Assembly (NCBI RefSeq): GCF_900188105.1
Contig: NZ_FZNP01000016.1
Location: 1 to 64,000, forward strand
Direction of reading: 5' to 3'
From: Actinomadura mexicana
GTDB lineage: Bacteria; Actinomycetota; Actinomycetes; Streptosporangiales; Streptosporangiaceae
Length of the DNA: 64,000 bases
Position numbers and translations under genes: made by a program. Of this stretch, positions 33,548 to 41,676 are shown in pieces. The notes beneath the pieces are model-generated. The model searched no databases. It had not been told where the DNA came from and saw nothing but the letters and a program-made list of their open reading frames with translations. The stretch's first letter is position 1. The number at the start of each line of letters is the position of its first letter.

Positions 33548-34443
33548 GCGCGCTCCACGACGCGCTCGCCGAACAGGCCGGTGGGTCTCAGCGCCAGCAC
33601 CGCGATCAGCAGCCCGAAGATGAGGACGTCCGTCCAGCGGGACGAGACGTACCCGGCGGAGAACGACTGCACGAGGCCGATGCACACGCCCGCGACCATC
33701 GTCCCCGGCAGGTTGCCGATGCCGCCGAGCACCGCGGCGGTGAACGCGCGCAGGCCGATGAGGAACCCCATGCCGAAGCTGATCTGCACGTAGTACAGCC
33801 CGTACATGACGCCGGCCGCGCCCGCGAGCAGCGACCCGACGAAGAACGTCGTCAGGATCAGCCGCTCCACGTTGATCCCCTGGAGCCGGGCCGCGTCGCG
33901 GTCCATCGCCAGCGCGCGCATCGCGGTCCCCGTCACGGTGCGGGTGACGAACAGCCACAGCGCCGCCATCAGCGCCACCGACAGCACGACCAGGACGAGC
34001 TGCCCCCAGGTGACGTGGACGGCGCCGCTGAGGATCCGGCCGCCGTCCAGCGCGTGCGGGTAGGACTCGAACCGGGCGTCGGTGAGCACTTTGACCCCCT
34101 CCTCCAGCGCCAGCGACACCCCGATCGCGGCGATCAGCAGCGCCAGGCGCGGGGACGACAGCAGCGGCACGTAGGCGGCCCTGGCGATGCCGGCGCCGAC
34201 GACACCGGTGGCCAGCGCGCCGACCACGACGGCGGCGAGGATGGCGGGCAGCGCCATCCCGCCGGTCGCGCCGAGCGCGGTCAGCGTCCCGAACCCGGCG
34301 AACGCGCCGATCATGAACACGTCGCCGTGCGCGAAGTTGATCAGCCGGACCACCCCGTAGATCATCGAGTAGCCCAGCGCGATCAGCGCGAGGAACGCCC
34401 CGATCGTCAGGCCGTTCACGAGGTACTGGACGAATTCGCTCAT
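33544..34443 (-). CDS. livH: branched-chain amino acid-type ABC transporter permease (LivH)
   Basis: A 299-residue permease with about eight hydrophobic segments. NGLTIGAFLALIALGYSMIYG and INFAHGDVFMIGAFAG are the classic LivH N-terminus, and GINVERLILTTFFVGSLLAGAAGV contains the ATPase-contact loop. It pairs with the LivM half of the fused protein. It starts 11 bases after the binding-protein gene, so the whole importer is one operon. Confidence 0.9.
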   Translation of the reverse strand: MSEFVQYLVNGLTIGAFLALIALGYSMIYGVVRLINFAHGDVFMIGAFAGFGTLTALGATGGMALPAILAAVVVGALATGVVGAGIARAAYVPLLSSPRLALLIAAIGVSLALEEGVKVLTDARFESYPHALDGGRILSGAVHVTWGQLVLVVLSVALMAALWLFVTRTVTGTAMRALAMDRDAARLQGINVERLILTTFFVGSLLAGAAGVMYGLYYVQISFGMGFLIGLRAFTAAVLGGIGNLPGTMVAGVCIGLVQSFSAGYVSSRWTDVLIFGLLIAVLALRPTGLFGERVVERA

Positions 34444-34454
34444 CGGGCCCCTGA

Positions 34455-35657
34455 TCAGGAGGTCTTGGCGTCCACCCAGGTGGCGCCGCTCGCGTCGAGC
34501 TTCTTGTAGGCGGTGAACGCGCCGTTCCGGACCTGGACGGTGATGTAGAGCGGGTCGGTCCGGTCGCCCTTGGCGTCGAAGGTGATCGGCCCGGTGATGC
34601 CCGGGAAGTCCTTGATCTTGTGGAGGGCCTCGGTGATCGCGGCGCCCCGGGTGGACCCGGCGTCGTCGACGGCCTTCGCGACGACCTTCACCGCGTCGTA
34701 CTCGTACACCGAGAACGGACCCGGGTCGGCGTTGTTCGCGGCCTTGTACGCCGAGACGAACGTCGCGGCGGCCGGCAGGTCCTTGGCCAGCGGCGCGGTG
34801 GTGGCGATGTAGCCGCCGGCCGCCGAGCCCGCGGTCTTCAGAACGGTGGAGTCGGTCGTGGCGTCCCCGCCCATGAGCGTGAACTTCAGCCCGAGCCGCT
34901 CGCGCTGCTTCATCAGCAGCCCCGCCTCGGCGAAGTAGCCGGTGAAGTACAGCACGTCCGGCCGCGTCGAGGCGATCTTGGTGAGGACGGGGCCGTAGTC
35001 GGACTGGCCGGGCTGCAGCGCGTTCTCGTAGACGACCTGGCCGCCCGCCCGCCTCGCCGAGCCGGCCGCCGCGTCCGCGAGCCCCTTGGCGTAGGTGGTG
35101 TTGTCGTGCAGCAGCGCGATCCGCTTGGCGCCGAGCGGCCCGGTCATGAACTTGGCCGCGACCAGGCCCTGGTTGTCGTCGCGCCCGCAGGTGCGGAACA
35201 CCTTGCCCTTGCCGCCGTCGGTGAGGGACGGGTTGGTGGAGGCGTCCATCACGAACGGGACCCCGCGCCTGCCGTAGATCGGGATCGCGGGCACCGCCGC
35301 GCCCGAGCAGTACCCGCCGGCGACCGCCACGACCCCGCTGTTGAGCAGCTTCTGCGCGGCCTGGGCGCCCTGCTGGGCGCTGCACTGGTCGTCGGCCTCC
35401 ACGATCTGGATCCTGCGGCCGTCCACCCCGCCGGCCTTGTTGATCTCGTCGGCGGCGACCTTGGCCGCGGCGAGGATGTCCTGCCCCGCCGAGGCCGAGT
35501 CGCCGCTCAGCGGCGCCGGTACGCCGATCTTGATGGCGCCCGAGCCGCCGGAGTCGCCCGGCCCGCAGGCCGCGAGCGGGACGAGCAGCAGGCCGGCGCC
35601 CGCCGCGCCGAACATCCGGAACCGGCGTCCGCGGTCCCGCGGGGTCAGTGGAGTCAT
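34455..35657 (-). CDS. livK: ABC transporter substrate-binding lipoprotein (LivK-like)
   Basis: A 400-residue type I periplasmic-binding-protein-fold lipoprotein. The signal peptide carries Arg residues (RDRGRRFRMFG) and ends in a lipobox LAAC near residue 31. The mature part IKIGVPAPLSGDSASAGQDI and VVAVAGGYCSGAAVPAIPIY fit Leu/Ile/Val-type receptors. ATG 35657 has GGAGAG 6 bases upstream. It leads the importer operon. The ligand could be branched-chain amino acids or hydroxyproline, whose catabolic operon is next door; sequence alone does not decide. Confidence 0.88.
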   Translation of the reverse strand: MTPLTPRDRGRRFRMFGAAGAGLLLVPLAACGPGDSGGSGAIKIGVPAPLSGDSASAGQDILAAAKVAADEINKAGGVDGRRIQIVEADDQCSAQQGAQAAQKLLNSGVVAVAGGYCSGAAVPAIPIYGRRGVPFVMDASTNPSLTDGGKGKVFRTCGRDDNQGLVAAKFMTGPLGAKRIALLHDNTTYAKGLADAAAGSARRAGGQVVYENALQPGQSDYGPVLTKIASTRPDVLYFTGYFAEAGLLMKQRERLGLKFTLMGGDATTDSTVLKTAGSAAGGYIATTAPLAKDLPAAATFVSAYKAANNADPGPFSVYEYDAVKVVAKAVDDAGSTRGAAITEALHKIKDFPGITGPITFDAKGDRTDPLYITVQVRNGAFTAYKKLDASGATWVDAKTS

Positions 35658-35743
35658 CGGCGGCTCTCCGTCGCTCGTGGCCGGCAGGTCCTCGTGGTCC
35701 GGGATGGTGAAAGCGTGAAACGTCGGGGCACGGGCGTCGAGAC

Positions 35744-35790
35744 GGGCAAGCATGCGATCTCATGCACTGATCGGTAAGCACCGCTTGCCC
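35744..35790. repeat. inverted repeat upstream of the importer operon
   Basis: GGGCAAGC (35744-35751) and GCTTGCCC (35783-35790) are perfect 8-base inverted arms with a 31-base spacer that itself contains GCATG/CATGC. It lies 87 bases upstream of the binding-protein start and could be a regulator site or chance. Confidence 0.3.
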
Positions 35791-35835
35791 TTTCGCCACT
35801 CGACAGCGCGGCTGCGGCCTGGAAAGGATCTCCCC

Positions 35836-36018
35836 ATGGCCGGTGTCCTGCTGCTCTCCGCGGCCGACGTGCGCGCGGTGTTCGACCTGCCCGCCGCGAT
35901 CGCCTCGCAGCGGGAGGCGTTCGGCGCGCTCGGCCGCGAGGCCGGCGCCGGGACGCTGGTGGAACTCTGCCCCTGTCGGCCCGCCGAGTACACTGGCCGT
36001 TCGATAGAGCGAACGTGA
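35836..36018 (+). pseudogene. ornithine cyclodeaminase family remnant (N-terminal stub)
   Basis: The frame opens with a good ribosome-binding site (AAAGGA, 7 bases before ATG). About 40 residues (MAGVLLLSAADVRAVFDLPA, then AIASQREAFGAL) match the N-terminus of the ornithine cyclodeaminase/mu-crystallin family, normally about 320 residues. After AGTL the sequence loses similarity and stops at 36016-36018. The break falls in the promoter region of the next regulator. Related enzymes reduce pyrroline-2-carboxylate in 3-hydroxyproline breakdown, so a lost branch of the neighbouring pathway is plausible. The rest of 35658-36041 holds no gene; it contains an inverted repeat (35744-35751/35783-35790). 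Confidence 0.6.
35998..36015. promoter_or_regulatory. candidate operator of the XRE-cupin regulator gene
   Basis: CGTTCG (35998-36003) and CGAACG (36010-36015) are inverted around six bases. A TACACT -10-like hexamer sits at 35989-35994, so the site would cover the transcription start. The same arms and spacing recur before the hydroxyproline operon at 36708-36727. Confidence 0.5.
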
Positions 36019-36041
36019 GCGAGCGGGCGAGGGGCGGGAGC

Positions 36042-36653
36042 GTGGGCGCGTCGGGGGAATCGGTGCGGGACGTGCTGGCCGGCAACCTGCGCCGCGCGCG
36101 CCTGGAGCTCGGCCTGTCGCTGTCGGAGCTGTCCCGCCGCTCCAAGATCGGCAAGGCGACGCTGTCCCAGCTGGAGGCGGGCGCCGGGAACCCCACGATC
36201 GAGACCGTGTTCAGCCTGTCGCGCGCGCTGGAGGTCCCCATCTCCGACCTGCTCGACCACCAGGAGCCGTCCGGGCTCACGGTGGTGCGGGCGGCGGAGG
36301 TGGAGGTGCTGAGCGGGGAGGGGGTCGACCTGCGGCCGCTGCGCGGCATCGAGTCCGGCGGCGCCATGGTCGAGGTGTACGACCAGCAGGTCAGGGCCGG
36401 CCGCCGGCAGGACTCGCTCGGCCACGTGGGGACGGAGCACACGGTCGTCCAGTCCGGGCGGCTCGCCGTTCGGGTGGACGACCGGGACGTCGAGCTCGGG
36501 CCGGGCGACTACGTCGGCTTCGACGCGCGCCTGCCGCACAGCTACACCGCCGTCGAGGGGCCGGTCCGGTCCGTCCTGCTGCTGCAGTACAGCGCTGACC
36601 AGCGGCTTCACGCCTCACCTGGGACCCCGTCCCATCTGGTCGAAACCCCCTGA
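36042..36653 (+). CDS. XRE-family regulator with C-terminal cupin domain
   Basis: A 203-residue repressor-type protein. Helix-turn-helix at about residues 10-65: NLRRARLELGLSLSELSRRS, SKIGKATLSQLEAGAGNPTI. The cupin domain at about 95-190 has GTEHTVVQSGRLAVRVDD and LGPGDYVGFDARLPHSY and probably binds a small ligand. GTG 36042 is preferred because GGGAG precedes it and it leaves the inverted repeat upstream; GTG 36015 is possible and would overlap the remnant's stop. It lies between importer and hydroxyproline operon, and identical inverted repeats precede it and that operon, so it is their likely regulator. Confidence 0.85.
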   Translation: MGASGESVRDVLAGNLRRARLELGLSLSELSRRSKIGKATLSQLEAGAGNPTIETVFSLSRALEVPISDLLDHQEPSGLTVVRAAEVEVLSGEGVDLRPLRGIESGGAMVEVYDQQVRAGRRQDSLGHVGTEHTVVQSGRLAVRVDDRDVELGPGDYVGFDARLPHSYTAVEGPVRSVLLLQYSADQRLHASPGTPSHLVETP

Positions 36654-36672
36654 ATCCGCAGCCGTCCGCGCG

Positions 36673-36702
36673 TTGACATCGCGCGCGGGACGCGCTTACG
36701 CT
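36673..36702 (+). promoter_or_regulatory. promoter of the hydroxyproline operon
   Basis: TTGACA (36673-36678), an 18-base spacer and TACGCT (36697-36702) form a good vegetative promoter for an actinomycete. Transcription would start near 36709, inside the inverted repeat that follows. The ATG is at 36744, preceded by GGGAGG. Confidence 0.6.
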
Positions 36703-36707
36703 CGGGA

Positions 36708-36727
36708 TCGTTCGGTTTAACGAACGA
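36708..36727. promoter_or_regulatory. candidate operator of the hydroxyproline operon
   Basis: TCGTTCG (36708-36714), GTTTAA, CGAACGA (36721-36727): perfect 7-base arms with a 6-base AT-rich spacer, placed over the predicted transcription start. It matches the CGTTCG-N6-CGAACG element before the adjacent XRE-cupin regulator gene. Confidence 0.6.
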
Positions 36728-36743
36728 CGGAACGGGAGGTGCG

Positions 36744-37904
36744 ATGGCGCGGGTGGTGGTGCTGGGCGCCGGGATCATCGGCGCGGCCTGCGCCCGCGAA
36801 CTGGCCCTGGCGGGCTGCGCGGTCACCGTCGCCGACCGGGGCGGACCCGCCGCCGGGACCACCGCCCGCGGCGAGGGCAACGTGCTGGTCTCCGACAAGG
36901 GGCCGGGCCCGGAGCTCGAACTGGCGCGGCTGTCGCGCGAGCTGTGGCCCGCCATCCTCGACGGCGACCCGAACGCCGGCGGTGTCGAATGGGACGCCAA
37001 GGGCGGCATCGTCGTCGCCACCACCGCCGCGGGCGCCGAGGCGCTGACGGGGTTCGCCGCCGCCCAGCGCGAGGCCGGGGTCGCCGCCGAGGACCTGGAC
37101 GCCGCCGCCCTCGCCGCCGCCGAACCCCACGTGACGCGCGACTTCGCCAAGGCCGTCCACTACCCCGAGGACGCGCAGGTCCAGCCCGCCGGGGCCGCCG
37201 TCGCCCTGCTGGCCGCCGCCGTGCGCGCCGGCGCCGTGCTGCGCACCGGGTGCGAGGTCCTCGGCGCGGTCCGGCGCGGCGGCCGCATCACCGGCGTCCG
37301 CACCTCCGGCGGGACGATCGCGGCCGACGCCGTCGTCAACGCGGCCGGGCCCTGGTCGGGGCAGGTCGCCGGGAGGCTCGGCGCCCGGCTCGGCGTCCGG
37401 CCCCGCCGCGGCGAGGTCCTGGTGACCGCGCCGATGCCGCCGACCGTCTTCCACAAGGTCTACGACGCCGACTACGTGGGCGCGGTCGGCAGCGGTGTCG
37501 GGGACCTGCAGGCGTCCGCCGTCGTCGAGTCCACCCGGGCCGGGACGATCCTCCTCGGTTCCTCGCGCCGCCGGGTCGGGTTCGACGACCGGATCCGCCC
37601 CGAGGTGCTGTCGGTCATCGCGGCCAAGGCGCTGCGGCTGTTCCCGTCCCTGGCCGGGGTGCCGGTGATGCGCGCCTACGGAGGGTTCCGCCCGTACGTC
37701 GACGACCACCTGCCCGTCATCGGCGCCGACCCGCACCTGGAGGGCCTCTGGCACGCCACCGGGCACGAGGGTGCCGGGATCGGGCTGTCCGCCGGGACCG
37801 CCGCCGTCCTGCGCGACCTCATGCTGGGCCGCGCCCCGGCGATCGACGCGGCGCCGTTCCGCGCGGACCGGCCCGCCGCCCAGTGCGAGGGAGAGACCCG
37901 ATGA
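36744..37904 (+). CDS. D-hydroxyproline dehydrogenase, FAD beta-type subunit (HcnC-like)
   Basis: A 386-residue DAO-fold flavoprotein. VVVLGAGIIGAACARELAL binds FAD; GTTARGEGNVLVSDKG, VNAAGPWSGQVA and ATGHEGAGIGLSAGTAAVL fit the subunit of hydrogen-cyanide-synthase-like D-hydroxyproline dehydrogenases. It would oxidise cis-4-hydroxy-D-proline to 1-pyrroline-4-hydroxy-2-carboxylate. The two other subunits follow with ATGA/GTGA overlaps. It is the first gene of the operon, downstream of a clear promoter and operator. Confidence 0.85.
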   Translation: MARVVVLGAGIIGAACARELALAGCAVTVADRGGPAAGTTARGEGNVLVSDKGPGPELELARLSRELWPAILDGDPNAGGVEWDAKGGIVVATTAAGAEALTGFAAAQREAGVAAEDLDAAALAAAEPHVTRDFAKAVHYPEDAQVQPAGAAVALLAAAVRAGAVLRTGCEVLGAVRRGGRITGVRTSGGTIAADAVVNAAGPWSGQVAGRLGARLGVRPRRGEVLVTAPMPPTVFHKVYDADYVGAVGSGVGDLQASAVVESTRAGTILLGSSRRRVGFDDRIRPEVLSVIAAKALRLFPSLAGVPVMRAYGGFRPYVDDHLPVIGADPHLEGLWHATGHEGAGIGLSAGTAAVLRDLMLGRAPAIDAAPFRADRPAAQCEGETR

Positions 37905-38209
37905 GCGCGCGACTCGTCCCGGCCGGCGGCGACCGGACCGGGCGCCGCCCCGACGTCCCGCTGCGGATCACCGTGGACGGCGAGCCCGTGGACGGCGTCG
38001 CCGGCCAGACCCTCGCCGGGGTGCTGCTGGCGGCGGGCCGCCGCGCCTGGCGGCGGGGCCCGTCCGGCGCCCCGCGCGGCGTCTTCTGCGGGATCGGCGC
38101 CTGCTTCGACTGCCTCCTCACCGTCAACGGCGCCCGCGACGTGCGGGCCTGCCGCCGCCGCGCCCGCGACGGCGACGTCGTCGCGACCCAGTCCCGGGAC
38201 GCCCGGTGA
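37901..38209 (+). CDS. [2Fe-2S] subunit of D-hydroxyproline dehydrogenase (HcnA-like)
   Basis: A 102-residue ferredoxin-like protein. Cys ligands are in FCGIGACFDCLLTVNG and RAC, the C-x4-C-x2-C...C pattern of HcnA-type subunits. VDGEPVDGVAGQTLAGVLLA is the beginning of the fold. It carries electrons within the three-subunit dehydrogenase. Translation is coupled to both neighbours (ATGA at 37901, GTGA at 38206). Confidence 0.85.
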   Translation: MSARLVPAGGDRTGRRPDVPLRITVDGEPVDGVAGQTLAGVLLAAGRRAWRRGPSGAPRGVFCGIGACFDCLLTVNGARDVRACRRRARDGDVVATQSRDAR

Positions 38210-39630
38210 GCCGGCACGTCGTGGTCGTCGGCGCCGGGCCCGCGGGGCTCGGCGCGGCGGCGGGCGCGCTGCGCGCCGGGTCGCGGGTCACGCTGCTCGA
38301 CGCGGCCGAGGAGCCCGGCGGCCAGTACCACCGGATGCCGCCCGCCGCGTTCGGCGCCGCCCGCCCCGGCCGCCTGCACCACGGCCGGCGCGGCTTCGAG
38401 CGGCTGCGCGACCGCGTGCTCGGCCATCCGCGCTGCGGCTGGTGGCCCGAGAGCGCCGTCTGGGCCGTCGACCGCACCGAACAGGGGCCGCCGCACGTCC
38501 ACGTGCTGCGAGGTGAGGCCGACGGCGCCGGACGGGAACGGCACGTCCTGCGCCCGGACGCGCTGGTGCTCGCACCGGGCGCACACGACCGCGTCCTGCC
38601 GTTCCCGGGCTGGGAGCTGCCCGGCGTCTACACCGCGGGGGCGGCGCAGGCGCTGGCGAAGGGGGAGCGCCTGGTCATCGGCGACCCCGTCCTCATCGCC
38701 GGTTCTGGACCGTTCCTGCTCCCGGTCGCCGCGTCGCTGGTCGAGGCAGGCGCCACCGTCCTGGAAGTGCTGGAGGCCAACCCCGCCGCCACCGTGGCGC
38801 GCGGCTGGACCGCGCGCCCGTGGGAGCTGGCGCCGCAGGCGGGCAAGGCGGCGGAGCTGGCCGGGTACGCGGGGCTGCTGGCCCGGCACCGCGTCCCGTA
38901 CCGGACGGGCCGCGCCGTGATCGAGGCCCGGGGCGACGGGCGCGTCGAAGAGGCGGTCACGGCGCGGCTCCACCACGACTGGTCGGTCGTGCCCGGCACC
39001 GAGCGCACCGTCGCGGTGGACGCGCTCTGCGTCACCCACGGCTTCAGCCCGCAGCTCGAACTGCCCGTCGCCGCGGGCTGCCGGCTGCGCGGCGGCGCCT
39101 TCACCGACGTCGACGACGACCAGCGCACCAGCGTCCCCGGCGTCTACGCGGCCGGGGAGATCACCGGCATCGCCGGGGCGCCCGCCGCCCGCACCGAGGG
39201 GCTGCTCGCCGGCTGGGCCGCCGGGGGAGGAGCCCGCGGCGACCGCGCGGCCGCCGTCCTGCGCCGGCGCCGCGACCGGGCGCGCGCGTTCGCCGCCCGG
39301 CTCGCCGCCGCGCACCCCGTCGGGGCGGCGTGGCCCGGCTGGCTGCGCCCCGACACGATCGTCTGCCGCTGCGAGGAGACCGCCTACGGGACCCTGCTGC
39401 GCGCCGCGGACGGCGAGGCCGCCGGCTCCGCCCGCGCCGTCAGGCTCGGCACCCGCGCCGGCCTCGGTCCCTGCCAGGCCCGCGTCTGCGGCCCCACCGT
39501 CGCCGAGCTGCTCCGCGACCGCGCGGGCGGGGGCGATCCCCATCGCAGGCCCGTCGCCCAGCCCATCCGGCTCGGCGAGCTCGCCGACCCTCCGGTCGAC
39601 CCACCCGACAAGAAAGAGAGCGCCCGATGA
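38206..39630 (+). CDS. D-hydroxyproline dehydrogenase, FAD/NAD-type alpha subunit (HcnB-like)
   Basis: A 474-residue pyridine-nucleotide-disulfide-fold flavoprotein. FAD motif VVVVGAGPAGLGAAAGALRA, second nucleotide motif VLIAGSGPFLLPVAASL, and GVYAAGEITGIAGAPAARTE. The C-terminus has a BFD-like iron-sulfur site: IVCRCEE and GPCQARVCG. These are the features of the alpha subunit of the heterotrimeric enzyme. GTG 38206 overlaps the previous stop; its own stop overlaps the next ATG. Confidence 0.85.
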   Translation: MSRHVVVVGAGPAGLGAAAGALRAGSRVTLLDAAEEPGGQYHRMPPAAFGAARPGRLHHGRRGFERLRDRVLGHPRCGWWPESAVWAVDRTEQGPPHVHVLRGEADGAGRERHVLRPDALVLAPGAHDRVLPFPGWELPGVYTAGAAQALAKGERLVIGDPVLIAGSGPFLLPVAASLVEAGATVLEVLEANPAATVARGWTARPWELAPQAGKAAELAGYAGLLARHRVPYRTGRAVIEARGDGRVEEAVTARLHHDWSVVPGTERTVAVDALCVTHGFSPQLELPVAAGCRLRGGAFTDVDDDQRTSVPGVYAAGEITGIAGAPAARTEGLLAGWAAGGGARGDRAAAVLRRRRDRARAFAARLAAAHPVGAAWPGWLRPDTIVCRCEETAYGTLLRAADGEAAGSARAVRLGTRAGLGPCQARVCGPTVAELLRDRAGGGDPHRRPVAQPIRLGELADPPVDPPDKKESAR

Positions 39631-40553
39631 GCGACAGCAAGCTCCAGAGCCTCGGCGGCGTCATCGTGGCGACGGCCCTGCCCTACCGCGAGGACGCCGC
39701 CGCCCCCGCCGGGCTCGCCGTCGACCACGACCGGTACGCCGAGCACTGCCGCTGGCTCGTCGACAACGGCTGCCGCGGGGTCGGCCCGAACGGCTCCCTC
39801 GGCGAGTACTCCTCCTTGACCGACGACGAGCGCCGGCGCGTCGCCCGCACCGCCGTCGAGGCGGTCGGCCGGGACGGTGTCGTCGTGGTCGGCGTGCACG
39901 GCCCCGGCTCCCACCAGGCCCGGCACTGGGCGCAGATCGCGGCCGAGGACGGCGCCGACGGCGTCCTGTGCCTGCCGCCGACGATGTACCGGGCCAACCG
40001 CGGCGAGATCATCGCGCACTTCGAGGCCGTCGCGTCCGTCGGCCTGCCGGTCATGGTCTACAACAACCCCATCGACACCAAGGTCGACCTCACCCCGGAC
40101 CTGCTCGCCGAGATCGCCCAGATCGACGGCGTCGTCGCGGTCAAGGAGTTCTCCGGCGACGTCCGCCGCGTCCTGGAGATCCGGGAGAGGGCCCCGGGCC
40201 TGGAGGTGGTCGCCGGCGCCGACGACGTCACCCTCGAAGCGCTGCTGATGGGCGCGACCGGCTGGTTCGCGGGCTTCCCCAACGTCTTCCCCGCCGAGTC
40301 GGCGCTGCTGTACGAGCTGGCCACCACCGGGAAGCTGGAGGAGGCCCGCGCCCTGTACGAGCCGCTCGTCGCCGCGTTCCGCTGGGACTCGCGCACCGAG
40401 TTCGTCCAGGCGATCAAGCTCGGCATGGAGCAGGTCGGCCGGTACGGCGGCCCCTGCCGCCCGCCGCGCGGCCCGCTCGTGCCCGAGCACCGCGCCGCCG
40501 TCACCGCCGACATGGACCGCGCGATCGCGGCCCTCGCGCGGCGGGCGGCCTGA
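39627..40553 (+). CDS. DHDPS/NAL family lyase, 1-pyrroline-4-hydroxy-2-carboxylate deaminase
   Basis: A 308-residue class I aldolase-fold enzyme. GPNGSLGEYSSLTDDER is the active-site loop, VMVYNNP has the catalytic Tyr and VVAVKEFSGD the Schiff-base Lys. In this operon the expected reaction is deamination and dehydration of 1-pyrroline-4-hydroxy-2-carboxylate to 2-oxoglutarate semialdehyde. The sequence alone would only say DHDPS family; the specific role follows from the neighbours. ATG 39627 overlaps the previous stop (ATGA). Confidence 0.85.
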   Translation: MSDSKLQSLGGVIVATALPYREDAAAPAGLAVDHDRYAEHCRWLVDNGCRGVGPNGSLGEYSSLTDDERRRVARTAVEAVGRDGVVVVGVHGPGSHQARHWAQIAAEDGADGVLCLPPTMYRANRGEIIAHFEAVASVGLPVMVYNNPIDTKVDLTPDLLAEIAQIDGVVAVKEFSGDVRRVLEIRERAPGLEVVAGADDVTLEALLMGATGWFAGFPNVFPAESALLYELATTGKLEEARALYEPLVAAFRWDSRTEFVQAIKLGMEQVGRYGGPCRPPRGPLVPEHRAAVTADMDRAIAALARRAA

Positions 40554-41554
40554 TGCGCTCGGCCCGGTCGATCAGCGCGGTCGACTCCCACACCGAGGGG
40601 ATGCCGACGCGCGTCGTCACCGGCGGCGTCGCGCCCATCCCGGGCGCCACGATGGCCGAGCGGCGCCGCCACGCCGTGCGGCACCTGGACGGGCTGCGCC
40701 GCTTCCTCGTGGATGAGCCGCGCGGCCACCCCGCGATGAGCGGCGCCCTGCTCCAGCCGCCCACTCGACCGGACGCGGACTGGGGCGTCGTCTACGTCGA
40801 GGTCAGCGGGTTCCTGCCGATGTGCGGGCACGGCACCATCGGCGTCGCGACCGTCCTGGTCGAGACCGGGATGGTGGAGGTGACCGAGCCGGAGACGATC
40901 GTGCGGCTGGACACCCCGGCCGGCCTCGTCGAGGCCCGCGTCGCGGTCCGCGACGGCGTCGCCGAGCACGTCACGCTCCGCAACGTCGCCTCGTTCGCGC
41001 TCCGGCGGGACGCCGTGGTGACGGTGCCCGGGTTCGGGGAAGTCCGCTACGACATGGCCTACGGCGGCAACTTCTACGCCATCACCGACCTCGAACCGCT
41101 CGGGCTGCCGTTCGACCGGGCCCGCAAGGAGGACATCCTCCGGGCGGGGCTGGCGATCATGGAGGCGATCAACGGGACCGACCGCCCCGTCCATCCGGCC
41201 GACCCGCTCATCGGAGGCTGCAAGCACGTCCAGTTCCTCGCGCCCGGGTCGGACGCCAGGCGCTCCCGCAACGCGATGGCGATCCATCCGGGCTGGTTCG
41301 ACCGGTCGCCGTGCGGCACCGGCACCTCCGCCCGCATGGCGCAGCTGCACGCCCGCGGTGAGCTGCCGCTGCACACCGAGTTCGTCAACGAGTCGTTCAT
41401 CGGCACCCGCTTCACCGGGCGCCTGGTCGGCACCGCCGAGGCCGGCGGCCTGCCCGCGGTGATCCCCGAGTTCACCGGGCGAGCCTGGATCACCGGCACC
41501 GCCACCTACCTGCTCGACCCCGCCGACCCCTTCCCCGAGGGCTTCGTCCTCTAG
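40553..41554 (+). CDS. 4-hydroxyproline 2-epimerase (proline racemase family)
   Basis: A 333-residue proline-racemase-fold enzyme. Both catalytic Cys are present: MCGHGTIG near residue 92 and SPCGTGTSARMA near residue 252, so it should be a true racemase/epimerase and not a dehydratase (which has Thr in the second position). It would turn trans-4-hydroxy-L-proline into cis-4-hydroxy-D-proline, the first step of the route. ATG 40553 shares one base with the previous stop (TGATG). Confidence 0.88.
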   Translation: MRSARSISAVDSHTEGMPTRVVTGGVAPIPGATMAERRRHAVRHLDGLRRFLVDEPRGHPAMSGALLQPPTRPDADWGVVYVEVSGFLPMCGHGTIGVATVLVETGMVEVTEPETIVRLDTPAGLVEARVAVRDGVAEHVTLRNVASFALRRDAVVTVPGFGEVRYDMAYGGNFYAITDLEPLGLPFDRARKEDILRAGLAIMEAINGTDRPVHPADPLIGGCKHVQFLAPGSDARRSRNAMAIHPGWFDRSPCGTGTSARMAQLHARGELPLHTEFVNESFIGTRFTGRLVGTAEAGGLPAVIPEFTGRAWITGTATYLLDPADPFPEGFVL

Positions 41555-41631
41555 GAGGGGCCGGCCGGCTCGCCCCGATCCCTTCACGGCGGCCGTGACC
41601 GCCGCTTCACCTTGGTATGGAGAAGAGTCCG

Positions 41632-41671
41632 CTTCCTCCCCGGCCCGAAGGCCGGGGCATCCACGGAGGAA
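41632..41671 (+). promoter_or_regulatory. hairpin enclosing the ribosome-binding site of the last operon gene
   Basis: CCCGGCC (41639-41645), loop CGAA, GGCCGGG (41650-41656) is a perfect stem. The flanking TTCCTCC (41632-41638) is also complementary to GGAGGAA (41665-41671), the ribosome-binding site for ATG 41677. The outer pairing would hide that site. The same kind of sequence (TTCCTCC plus a GGCC hairpin) is also common at ends of IS200/IS605 elements in actinomycetes, so it could be an insertion relic. Confidence 0.5.
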
Positions 41672-41676
41672 CCCTG

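Noticed and set aside
41617..41676. Earlier start of the 2-oxoglutarate semialdehyde dehydrogenase
   Set aside because: It would translate through the hairpin, giving a non-homologous PRPEGRG stretch, and GGAGGA clearly serves the ATG at 41677.
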